Source of the DNA: Amblyomma americanum
Lineage: Eukaryota; Arthropoda; Arachnida; Ixodida; Ixodidae
Assembly: GCF_052857255.1 (NCBI RefSeq)
Contig: NC_135497.1
Span: 195,706,006 to 195,770,005, forward strand
Direction: 5' to 3'
DNA: 64,000 nucleotides
Numbering within the stretch: position 1 is the first letter of the stretch; each line of letters opens with the position of its first letter. Of this stretch, positions 13,195-22,341 are shown piece after piece. The translations under genes were made by a program, and so were the position numbers. The notes beneath the pieces were generated by a model. That model was not told the origin of the DNA and did no database searches. It saw nothing but the letters and a program-made list of their open reading frames with translations.

Positions 13195-13445
13195 GGTCTT
13201 TGACCTCGACTTCGAGCCACACCCAATATTTGGGCTACCCACTCCTGAAATTTCACCTTGGCAGATTTAGACCAAAATTGATGTTTATCCATAATTGACC
13301 GCACCCAACACGATGGTGACCTCCAAATTTGGCCCGGACCAACTCAAAATTTGACCTAGGCCGATTTGGACCAAAATCGATGTCCAGCTATAGCTGAGTG
13401 TGCTCGACATGATGGCGACCTCCAAATTTGGTCCAGGCCATTGCC
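13195..13445. repeat. About 98-bp tandem repeat, roughly 2.3 copies
   Basis: The motif GACCTCCAAATTTGG recurs at about 13318 and 13418, and GATTTAGACCAAAATTGATG / GATTTGGACCAAAATCGATG at about 13265 and 13362. This gives a period of about 97-100 bp. The repeat ends where the decayed LINE begins. Confidence 0.75.
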
Positions 13446-13830
13446 AAAATTAGAGAATGCTTACGCACTAATAGGTTGAGCAGCGCAGAACTCTGTGCTT
13501 TCGTTGCCTTTTATGCCGACATGACTTGGTACGCAGCAGAGTTATGTTTTGCCCTTAATTGAGCTATGGCTGTTATGTTGTGTATGATGTCACCTAGCAG
13601 CGGAGTGATTTCATGTCTAGAGTGAAGGGCTGAAGGTTCTCGTTTACTATTTTTTGTATGGCTACAGAGATGGCATAACATTCGGCAGTGAAAATGGAGA
13701 CACACTGTGGAAGCCTTACTATTTCGTTCCAGTTCCCTGATACCACTGCGCTTCCAAGACAAGCATCTGTTTTGGAACCATCTGTATAAAAAGCTGTGAA
13801 AGTACTCTTCTTCGAGTGCAAGAAATTCTT
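13446..13830 (-). pseudogene. RNase H domain remnant of the LINE
   Basis: The minus strand encodes TAFYTDGSKTDACLGSAVV, with the first acidic residue of RNase H in YTDGS, then FTAECYAISVAIQ carrying the conserved Glu. A later fragment reads VGIKGNES, resembling the HxGIxGNExAD end of LINE RNase H domains. Frame changes between the pieces show decay. It is the 3' end of the element spanning 13446-16500. Confidence 0.8.
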
Positions 13831-14484
13831 GTATTATATGTTGTTGTGGAGTTTGTTTTTTAGGGAACTGTGTAACAGTGACATCGCAGATAGCAGGACT
13901 ATTGTACCATGGAGGCAGTGGATCTCATCTTTGTGCAATACCAGGTAATGTGTTTAGACCACTGAGATTCTGGCACATGTCTTCAAAATGCAAGAGCAGT
14001 GGCTTGTATAGTTTGTGGTTTGTTGTTAAAGAGCGTTCCAGATGGGCACATTGTAGCTATAGGGTAAGGCATTTCTGCGGTAAACGGATTTTGCATGGAT
14101 GTGAGCATGGTTCTTTTGTCTGTAAGTGATGGTTCATTGCTTTCTACATATAGGCTGTTTATGGGTGATGTCCTGTATGCACCAATGGAAAGGCTCAAAC
14201 CTAAATTATGTACCAGGTCCAATCGTTTAAAATACGATGGTCTCACTGACCTATGAACTATATATCAATAATCTAAGGTAGAGTGCATTACAGAGCAATA
14301 AATTTGTAGAACTCCAGTGTTTTCGGGAGAGTACTTTGAGCATGTTCAAGGATCGGGAGGCTTTCTTTTTGAGAGCATTGATGTCAGGCAGGAATGTCAT
14401 TTTTTTGTCGAAAGTAATGCCTAGAAATTTAATTTCATCTCTTATAGGTATTTCGGTTTTCTTTAGATGTAAGGTGGGCCTCGT

Positions 14485-15345
14485 TTAGTGAGAACAGAAC
14501 ACACAATGTTTTCTGTGTGGAGAGCTGGAATCCATTTTTGTCTGCCCATGTCTCTCATGTAGTTTGCTTATTGTCAACTGTATCTGTCTCTCACATGTTG
14601 CTACATTGGAGGACGAGCAGACCATTTGAAGATCGTCGACAAAGACTGAGTACATAATGGATTTCGGGATTATTTTGTTAATGGAATTCATCTTTACAAC
14701 AAAGAGTTGTGCTTCAAAATACGCCCCTGAGGAACCCCGTTCTTTTGAACGAAGTTCCTGGAAAAGGTTGATCCCAGGCGCACTTGAAATGAGTGGTTCG
14801 ACAGGAAATCGTTTAAGACAGTTTAACATCCTGCCGCAGATGCCAAGTTCTGCAAGGTGGCGAAGAATCCCAAACCTCCATGTTGTGTCATATGCCTTTT
14901 CCAGGTTGAAAAAGACAGCTAGACAGTCTTGTTTCTGTATAAAAGCTTCACGGACAGTATTTTCAAGGCGAACTAGATGTTCAGTTGTCGAGCATGCTTT
15001 TTTAAAACCACATTGATGGATGTCAAGGAGTTCATGTGATTCAAGGAGGAAAGTCAATCTTACATTCAGGAGACTTTTAAAGGATTTGGCTAGGCAACTG
15101 GTAAGGGTGGTGGCTTTACAGGTTTAAGAAATGGTACAATAAAGGCTTTCTTCCAATCCTCAGGTATTCTCCCTAGTATCAATATTTTGCTAAAAAATTT
15201 TAAAAGTGCCTCTACAGCAGGCTGGGAAAGATGGGCCAGCATTGAATAGCGCACTTCATCAGGCCCTGGAGCAGTTAGTTTTCTGGCAGACAGTACTCTA
15301 TCAATTTCTGGTAGTGTGATGACACTGTTGTATTGTTCATACATG
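14485..15345 (-). pseudogene. Reverse transcriptase remnant of the LINE
   Basis: The minus-strand frame 15344-15090 contains KLTAPGPDEVRYSMLAHL and GRIPEDWKKAFIVPFLKP, the usual RT start. The next piece (15057-14485) has CGFKKACSTTEHL, LEKAYDTTW (palm motif A position) and YSVFVDDLQ, which contains the FVDD catalytic box. Before the FVDD box the frame drifts (the expected QGG motif is lost), showing frameshifts. Confidence 0.85.
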
Positions 15346-15912
15346 TGCTGCCGCTGATTGGGAGCCTTTGTTTCTCAGCTATGTTTTTGTATTTTAAAAG
15401 TCTGCATGTATTGTGAGGAACTCGAAACTGCAGTGAAGTGCTCCCCTAGTATATCTGCCTGTTTGCTTATACTTGTTTGTGTACCAGGTGTTGTCAAAAG
15501 AGGAATTGTGAACGGTGAGAAGCTGCCATTTAATTTTTGAACCTGCTCCCAAATTTTTTTTCAAACAGATCTGGCTCTTTATAGATGAAATGTAGCTTTT
15601 CCATGATGCGCTCTCAGCGCTACGACAGATGTACCGAGCTTTAGCTCTCGCTTTTTAAAAATTTACGAGGTTTTCCTGTTTTGGGTACCTTCGAGATACC
15701 CCACGCTTTGTTTTGTCTTTTTTTTCTTGCACTCTTCTGTCCACTATATTTTGTGGTTCTGTTGCACCACTCCAGAAGACTGAGGAATAGCTAAGTGTGC
15801 GGCAGCTATAATAAAATTTCTGAATTTTTCGTTGATCTCATCAATGTTAAGATTATCTAAAATTATTTTTTCTAAAGTGGCTTCAGCTGTAAAAAGTAGC
15901 CAGTCTGGTAAA

Positions 15913-16480
15913 TCAAGCTAGCAAAGTCGCGGTTTTGTTGGGATGACTTGTGGCAGATTTTAAACTGATTAGTACAGGGAGGTGATCGCTGCTATAAAGG
16001 TTGTCAATGACATCCAATTTAAAATCGCTAAAAAAGCCCAGTGAACTAAAAGATAAATCTAAAGAGCTCATTCCTTCCCCCCCCCCCCCCCCCCCCCCCC
16101 CGAGGTTGAAAAACAATATATGGGTTAACCAGAGTTCAACAAACAAATACTACTGTTTAGAATAAAATACTCTATAATTTGACCTCTGTTATCTGTTTTC
16201 TCACTTCCCAAGACAGAGGAATGTGCGTTAAAATCGCAAACTACCACGTAAGGCTCAGGTAGTTGCTCTAAAAGGTTCCTAATTCATAGTTACTTTTTGG
16301 TGTGGCTCGAGGTATACGGAGCACACTGCAAGAGTTTTATATGTGAGTAGAGTGGATGCTACAGCCTCTAATAGAATTGCCAGTTTCACTTTACGGGCTG
16401 CAATACCACTTTGCACTGCGGTGGCCGTTATGGCCGTTCTTCAACCCGCAAAAGCATCCATGGTGATCAAGGCTGTGCAT
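15913..16480 (-). pseudogene. APE-type endonuclease remnant of the LINE
   Basis: Minus-strand pieces read GIAARKVKLAILLEAVAST, EQLPEPYVVVCDFNAHSS and LYSSDHLPVLISLKS. These match the middle and C-terminal motifs (xxDFNAH, SDHxPV) of LINE apurinic endonucleases. Stops interrupt the frame (for example after LLNSG), and the poly(C)/poly(G) run replaces the normal short linker in this region. Confidence 0.8.
16077..16101 (+). repeat. Poly(C)25 tract inside the LINE endonuclease
   Basis: Twenty-five consecutive C bases, poly(G) in the sense strand of the decayed LINE, between the DFNAH-containing piece and the SDHLPV piece. Its length may be uncertain for technical reasons. Confidence 0.9.
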
Positions 16481-17406
16481 GCTGTCCAAGTCGAAGAACA
16501 GAAGCAGGCAAAAAAAAAAAGGTGGTCTGCCTAGCAGCGAAAGGTCCTTGTCAATAACCAAGTGCAGCTATCAACATCTGCAAGACACATTAGAATGTGT
16601 TACGCCTTTCCAGCACTGCATTTATGACAGCAGGACGCATGTTGTCCCATTTGCTTCGAAGAAAACAAACGGTGCATCTACATACATTATTCTTGTGTGC
16701 TAAATACTGCTGAGCTATCAAACAAAGCACTCGGCGTGTTTTTACTTGTGCCAATAGGCCTCCTTTGCGTTCTGCGAGTTATTACAAGCGCGGGTGTATA
16801 GTGCATTGCAGCCCTCTTTGGCGGGAAAAAAAAAACTGAAAATATTTGAGCCTTTTCCATCAGTAAACTGCTTCACAATTCTTCTCGATGTAATGCACGC
16901 TTTCTCATACATTGAAAATACCAAGGTACGGCCACACCACATTTCAGGTCATTTATGAAGCCATCCATCCAAATGTGTACCTTTATTTTTTTTTATAAAA
17001 CCAGTGGTTGAATAGGCTTGAAGGTGACGTCATTCAATTTTTAGAATCATTTGCGGCATGTGCATACAGCTTGGGCCTTGTAAAGGGTTAATGCTTACAT
17101 TTACTCTCGACGACAAGAGTATTTTTTAAAATTAGTTTAGATTCTTGACACCATAGGCTTTGGTTTGAAAAACGACTTTGTGAATTATTCCTGAATTCAG
17201 GCACACTCACTTCCATTACGAATGCAATCTCTTTTCAGTAAACTTTCTTGACATACTACTCTAATGTAGTCTTTTTTTTTTTTTACGAGGCAAAACTTTC
17301 ATGCTGGCTTTTTTGCGTGCTCCAAAACCATTAGTGATGAATGGTCAATAAACATTTTCTAATTAAGTTGAGGGTTGGATGGAAACCCGTCTGGTTAGGG
17401 GTGTAC

Positions 17407-17482
17407 ATGAAGGCAGAACACCGATCAAAATTAAAATGAACTTTTAAATCATTCTTATTTTGGTCGGTGTTCTGCCTTCTTC
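17407..17482 (+). repeat. Small hairpin, about 23-bp stem
   Basis: The arms at about 17410-17432 and 17456-17478 are reverse complements starting GAAGGCAGAACACCGA, with one T/G difference and a loop of about 24 bases. As plus-strand RNA the difference becomes a G-U pair, so the stem would be fully paired. The size resembles a miRNA precursor, but a minute MITE or chance inverted duplication explains it equally well. Confidence 0.65.
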
Positions 17483-17502
17483 ATTTTATAATTAAGTTCT
17501 CA

Positions 17503-18395
17503 CTTTATTTATGCAGTATATAACAAGCGTAAACCAACAGATTTAACTGTGAAATTCTGTTAGAAATTGCCAGCTGAACATCATTGCCGCACAAATGGTG
17601 GAAAAAGCTGTCCAGGCTGAAAAGCAATAGGTTCATGACCAAAGTTTTATTAAAGGTGCACATCACTTTCAGCAAACATTTTTTTATTTCTTGATGTATT
17701 TACATAAAATATTTTGAGCATATTAGAAATAACCGCATGACAACTGGCACAAAATTTCACTTATATTTCCAGAAAATTTTCGTAATATATATTTTTCATC
17801 TGAATCTTGCAAAAAGGCTGCAGAGTTAAGAAAATTTGGCAGAAGGCTGGTTTAACATTCATTGCATTCCTACAGGCATGCTACAGCTCAAGACATTCTT
17901 TGAATTCTCTTTTGTGAAGCAATTTCCGTTCTGAATTTTTTGCTATGCAACATCCATTGACATATCTAGAGGAAGAAGAAAATTTCATTCAAGAAATTAA
18001 AATTCACAAATCTAAAAAACAAATAATGTCTTGACCTGCACTACGACAACGGAGAAAAACACCCACTGTTCAAGCGTCTCCTTGCAAATGTACAGCTGCT
18101 GCGGTTCACGAAAGAACTTTTTTATAGAGTAATTCCCGGTTGATTTCAGCAATGAAACTTTGAGACAGCATAAAAAAACGAGCGGAGGCATACAGATACA
18201 ATTTTTTTTAAATCCGTTTTTTTTTTAATTTTGGGGAATTTCAAAGTATGTTTTGGCTCTATTTATGTAGTCTATATCAAGCACAAACCAACATATTTAA
18301 CTGCAAAATTTTGTTTGAAATTCTGTCAGCTGAAGAACATCATTACCGCAAGAACAGTGGAAAAAGCTGTCCAAGTTGAAAAGCAGTAGGTTCTC
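17503..18395 (+). repeat. Direct repeat pair flanking an AT-rich interspersed repeat
   Basis: Bases 17503-17640 and 18258-18395 are diverged direct copies of about 138 bp; both contain GTGGAAAAAGCTGTCCA and a following AAGCAATAGG/AAGCAGTAGG. The part between (about 17650-18230) resembles 49170-49790 in the same orientation, including a TTGGCAGAAGGCTGGTTTAA-like block and CTGCGGTTCA. No protein remains. The family is unclassified. Confidence 0.6.
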
Positions 18396-18396
18396 A

Positions 18397-18675
18397 TCTA
18401 GGACCAGTAGTTCCCAACAAAAAACCACTTTGTTTTCCATAGAGAACAACATACCATAGAACCAGTAAGCTCCCAGCTGGCCCAGTAGGTCCCAACACAT
18501 TACCACCCTGCTCTCTCAGCACCTATTAGACCAACACGCCCGCATGAGAACCTAAGCTTTTAGATGGGACCATTAGGTTCCAACACAAAACCATTTTTCT
18601 CTCTTATGGCATCCACACCCTCATGGGAACCGGAAGCTCCAAGCTGGGACCTGTACATCGCAATATAAAACCAAG
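18397..18675. repeat. Minisatellite, 79-87-bp units, about four copies
   Basis: Units start near 18400, 18479, 18566 and 18645 with variants of GGGACCAGTAGGTTCCAACA followed by AAACCA. Each unit's second half has a GAGAACC/GGGAACC block and an AAGCTCC-like end. The fourth unit is partial. Confidence 0.75.
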
Positions 18676-19401
18676 TTTCCTGCAGATTTCGGTTTAATCC
18701 TATGCAAACTGGATTTCCAATAACGAATTTTCACCTGGGATGAAAGATGAAGATTTGTTGCCGACTGAATTTGTAAGTATACATTCTAGCTGATAGCCAA
18801 AAAATCAAATGAAAATCACAGTCAGAAAGAGAAAAACAAGTTTTGAGCAAACCTCTGGAGATAAATAACCAGTCCAGGGTCATATTCCAAGTATAGAAGC
18901 AAATAATTAGGATTTGATGCGCTGCACTTAACTTGCAAGGGGGCGTACCTAAAATGAAAAGACGAATTCAGAATGAACTCAGTCGTTCCTCCCGCCAAAC
19001 CCCCGAGTGTAAAGTGTTGGCATGTGCTGTACCCCCTCCCGCATCTCCCCACGACATCACGAATGCATCCCCTCCCTTGGCCCACCTTGGCAACAACTCC
19101 TCTATGCAGTAAGCGAAAGCAAGAGCTTTCAGTCACGGCACGGCAGTACGCTACTGTTCACTCAGAAGGAAATAGTTATCGCTGTAAAAGTCTAACTGCA
19201 TAGTAACTGAACATTACTCCCACATGGGTAATTAAAGAAGTATAGGCAGCAAATCTTGGTACTGTGTTCTTTCCTCGGAAGAATGCATAAACAAATGGGT
19301 GATGGCTCACAATGCCAACGCAAAACTCCATGTGTGGCCTACAAGCGTGCGCACCCACGCGATCATCATGCAAATGCTTTTTAACAGCAGCGGGTGCAAT
19401 G
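18676..19401. other. Intergenic, nothing recognised
   Basis: I see no conserved frame and no repeat beyond the end of the minisatellite. The stretch ends at the TA dinucleotide flanking the mariner element. Confidence 0.4.
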
Positions 19402-19403
19402 TA

Positions 19404-20684
19404 CAGGGTCCATTATGAAAGTAATGCGCATTTTCTGGGAAAAATAGATTTATTGACCGGACCTGAACAAATGGATAAAATTCTTCAAAATACATTCCCC
19501 CTGCATCAATACACTTGCGGCGACATGTCTGCCACGCCTGGAAGGCACCCTGAAAGTCCTCGACGGGAATATCTCTCGGGAGCGCTGCAACGTGCTTTTC
19601 AATGTTTTCCACGGTCTCCCAATGCTTTTCCTTCAGCGCTCTCTTCAGTCGGGGAAACAAAAAAAAAAGTCGCACGGAGCCAAGCCGGAACTGTAAGGGG
19701 GAGGGGGACCACCGGGGTGTTACTCCGGGCCAGGAAATTGGTAACGATGAAGGACATGTGGCTGGGGGCATTGTTATGGTGGAGCTTGACAGTGTCTTTG
19801 ATGTCAGCCCTCACGTGTGCGACCCGGCGTTTCAATTTCTTGAGCACCTCGAGGTAAAAGGCTGAGTTGACAGTTTCTCCCCGCGGTACAAACTCTAAGT
19901 GGATGATTCCTCGGGCGTCAAAGAAGACAATGAGCATCGTTTTGATACGAGACTTGCTCGTTTGCGCTTTCTTGGAGTACGGGGATGATTTTGTGTGCCA
20001 CTCGCTGCTCTGCCTTTTCGATTTTGGGTCGTACTTGAACATCCAGGATTCGTCTTGGGTTACAACAGAGTTGAGAAAGTCCCGCTCATTTTGAATCAAA
20101 TCCAACAATTCTTGACATCACAAAACACGAAGTTCTTTCTGATCTTCCGTCAATACTTTTGGCACAAGCTTCGTGCAGACCTTGCGCATTTGCAGATCCT
20201 CGGTCACCATCCCATGTACCCCAAGTGGACATGTGTAGGGTGTCGGCAATTTGCTGGATGCTCAATTGACGGTCGGAACGAAAAACTTCGCTCACACGAT
20301 CCACATTTTCGTCAGTCCTGGTCGTTGTTGGGCGTCTAGAACAGGGTTCGTCGGCGACCTCCTCCCGGTCCTCCTTGAACGTCTTGTGCCACCTCCCGGA
20401 CTGTGACATTGATATGCAGTCGTCTTTCAAGGCCTCTTGAAGCATCTGGAGTGTTTCAGTTGCATTCCTTTCAAGCATCACGCAAACTTAATAGCGTATC
20501 GCTGGTCAAGTGAACGCTGCATCGCGGAGTGTTTGTCATCCGCTCACACTGCTCGGAGTAAACTGGCGACCGGCTACATTGGCAGGGCAGAACCCTTGCC
20601 ACATTTCCAGACTGGTTTTACTGCGCTGCCATGGATAGTCGCATCATAATAAAATCATGCGCATTACTTTCATAATGGACCCTG
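19404..20684 (-). mobile_element. mariner transposon, full length, dead
   Basis: It is 1281 bp, flanked by TA at 19402-19403 and 20685-20686. The terminal inverted repeats begin CAGGGTCCATTATGAAAGTA and match perfectly for about 28 bp. TA duplication, length and a D,D34D-type transposase remnant identify a mariner. The transposase is on the minus strand and has several frame breaks. Confidence 0.95.
19440..20522 (-). pseudogene. mariner transposase pseudogene
   Basis: The likely start is at 20522 (MQRSLDQRYAIKFA); a one-base loss soon after shifts the frame into MLERNATETLQMLQEAL. The helix-turn-helix region with RSDRQLSIQQIADTLHMS follows, another shift occurs near 20210-20100, and then VTQDESWMF carries the first catalytic Asp. 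The second motif reads HHNNAPSH where mariners have HDN, so the second catalytic Asp is replaced by Asn. A run of ten T on the sense strand shifts the frame at the third motif, and the ending FPRLKRALKEKHWETVENI follows. The gene cannot encode an active enzyme. Confidence 0.9.
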
Positions 20685-20686
20685 TA

Positions 20687-22074
20687 TGTGGGTGGTGGGA
20701 GAAAGATGACTGCGCCATAGTTTACTCCACGGAGAGTCTGCACCGAACCTCCTGCTTCACTGAAACGCAGACATCGGTGCACTGTTGCAGCCTTGTGGCA
20801 GCACCTGTGGGAAGGCACAGGCCAGCCTCAAAACCTGCCTAGCCTGCGGTCATGGAGGAAGGATAGCTTAGCAGAGGCCCTCGCTATCCTGGTTGCATAA
20901 CAAAAAGTGTGCCGGAAGTCGCATGTTTGTGCAAGGACTACTGGGAATCTGGCTGATGGTGAAGCCAGCAATAACGCTGGGCGCAGCGGCAACGTCTGCA
21001 TCATTAACTGCTGCACATGCGCAAGCTCAATAAGACAGAGGGCAACTAATGAGGAGGAGCCCTCAAGTCTTGGTTTAAAAAAATGTGATGCAAGGGCCTC
21101 TCACAAATTCTTGCCTTCTTCCATGACTATGTTTAGGTAAAAAATAAGAATACTGCTGGTGGCTCTAGGCAACAGTGAAAAATACTGTTTCAGTTTTTCT
21201 CCTAACCTATGTACCAGACTTTCTTCCTTTAGGCTGTTAATTTTAGATGGCTGCTGTATGCAGTCACCACTTCGCAATTTCTCATTGTTTAAAACAGAAA
21301 CATTTAACTCCGAGAATTTTGTCACGCACTAGGCAAGTGCAAGTACAGCCACAAACTCAAAGAGTAAAGGCCGCCTTTATTTTTCAAACTTTGATCAAAT
21401 GCAACAAACTTACACAAAACACACAGCTCACAGCGCACGCATGAGCATCAGAGAAACAAAACAAAGGCTCATGCATGCACAAATAAATTAAATTCGTGAC
21501 TGCACGCCAGTAAAATCTCAAACAAACAAGAGCAATAGAAAATATATGCCCAGTTACGCCAATCACAGTAGAATGGACTTAAGCCCATAAGGCCAAGAAT
21601 AGAGACCAGGCTCCTTGGGCTCTTTTCATGCATTCTAAATGCCAGTAGCCGAGAACTCTTTCATAATGCAAAGAAACACCTCGAGGCTTGAGTGCCAAGT
21701 AGCATTCCAATATCAGTAGCATATGCACATGGACTGTTGTGAATATTCAGTATCTTAACACACCTCCGAGTGACAAAACAGTTAAGATGTTGGAAATAGT
21801 TCTATTAAAATATGACTAAACTTGCCATTTTACAAGCAAAATGTAGTTGCTCATTCACTGCCTAAGTATAATAACTGGGCACTCTACTGAGAAAACGCCC
21901 AATAAGGATTTGGTTTTGACTCAAATCTTGAGCCACAGTTGCGATGTGGGTTGTTCATTTTTTTATGATATGCGACACAGCTTTTGGTATTTCTTGTGAG
22001 GAGCGCTCGTGCTTCTAAATGGGCCTAAAGTGCCTTGTGCGCCAGAGCTATACATATTAGTGGCAGCTTCCTGC
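20687..22074 (-). other. Downstream flank of HERC4, no coding sequence
   Basis: No conserved frame was seen. The right-hand part may be HERC4 3' UTR if the distal poly(A) signal at 21376-21381 is used. Otherwise it is the intergenic gap between the two convergent transcription units. Confidence 0.4.
21376..21381 (-). terminator. Alternative distal poly(A) signal for HERC4
   Basis: TTTATT on the plus strand is AATAAA on the minus strand, about 805 bases past the HERC4 stop codon. It could support a longer 3' UTR. Confidence 0.3.
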
Positions 22075-22080
22075 TTTATT
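22075..22080 (-). terminator. Proximal poly(A) signal for HERC4
   Basis: TTTATT on the plus strand is AATAAA on the minus strand, 105 bases beyond the end of the HERC4 stop codon (22186). The transcript between stop and signal contains a 15-base U run. The distance gives a plausible short 3' UTR. Confidence 0.45.
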
Positions 22081-22185
22081 CACCCGTTACCCCTTGGGTT
22101 GAAAAAAAAAAAAAAAAGAAAGGCAAGCGCAGCTGACAATTGTTTGGTGTGCTTGCTGCTTTTCCAGCTATTCTTGCCAAGGAGG

Positions 22186-22341
22186 CTATACAAGACCAAA
22201 CCCCTGGGCATTCTGGATGGCTAGCCGCAGTTTTTCTCGCATCACTGCTTCGCTTGAATACATTGGAAGATCAAGCAAGTTGAAGCATGTGTGGGCCACA
22301 GGTAAGTGGCTGTCATCCACTTTCATCGGCTGTAGGACAAC
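22186..22341 (-). CDS. HERC4: HERC4 last exon, catalytic cysteine and stop
   Basis: Fifty-one codons and a TAG stop (22186-22188), acceptor ATCGCAG. It contains [16 protein letters not shown], in which the Cys of HTCFN is the thioester-forming residue of HECT ligases. The protein ends GFGLV, keeping the Phe four residues from the end that HECT ligases need for transfer. All catalytic landmarks are present, so the gene looks functional. Confidence 0.96.
   Translation of the reverse strand, partial: VVLQPMKVDDSHLPVAHTCFNLLDLPMYSSEAVMREKLRLAIQNAQGFGLV

Larger units (their letters stand above)
13446..16500 (-). mobile_element. Degenerate I-type non-LTR retrotransposon (LINE)
   Basis: Read on the minus strand the order is APE-type endonuclease (about 16480-15913), reverse transcriptase (about 15344-14485) and RNase H (about 13830-13450). 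That domain order is typical of I-superfamily LINEs. Each domain is broken by stops and frameshifts, so the element is dead. A 25-base poly(C) run at 16077-16101 lies within the endonuclease. Neither terminus is sharply defined; the 3' part seems to stop beside the tandem repeat at 13.4 kb. Confidence 0.85.
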
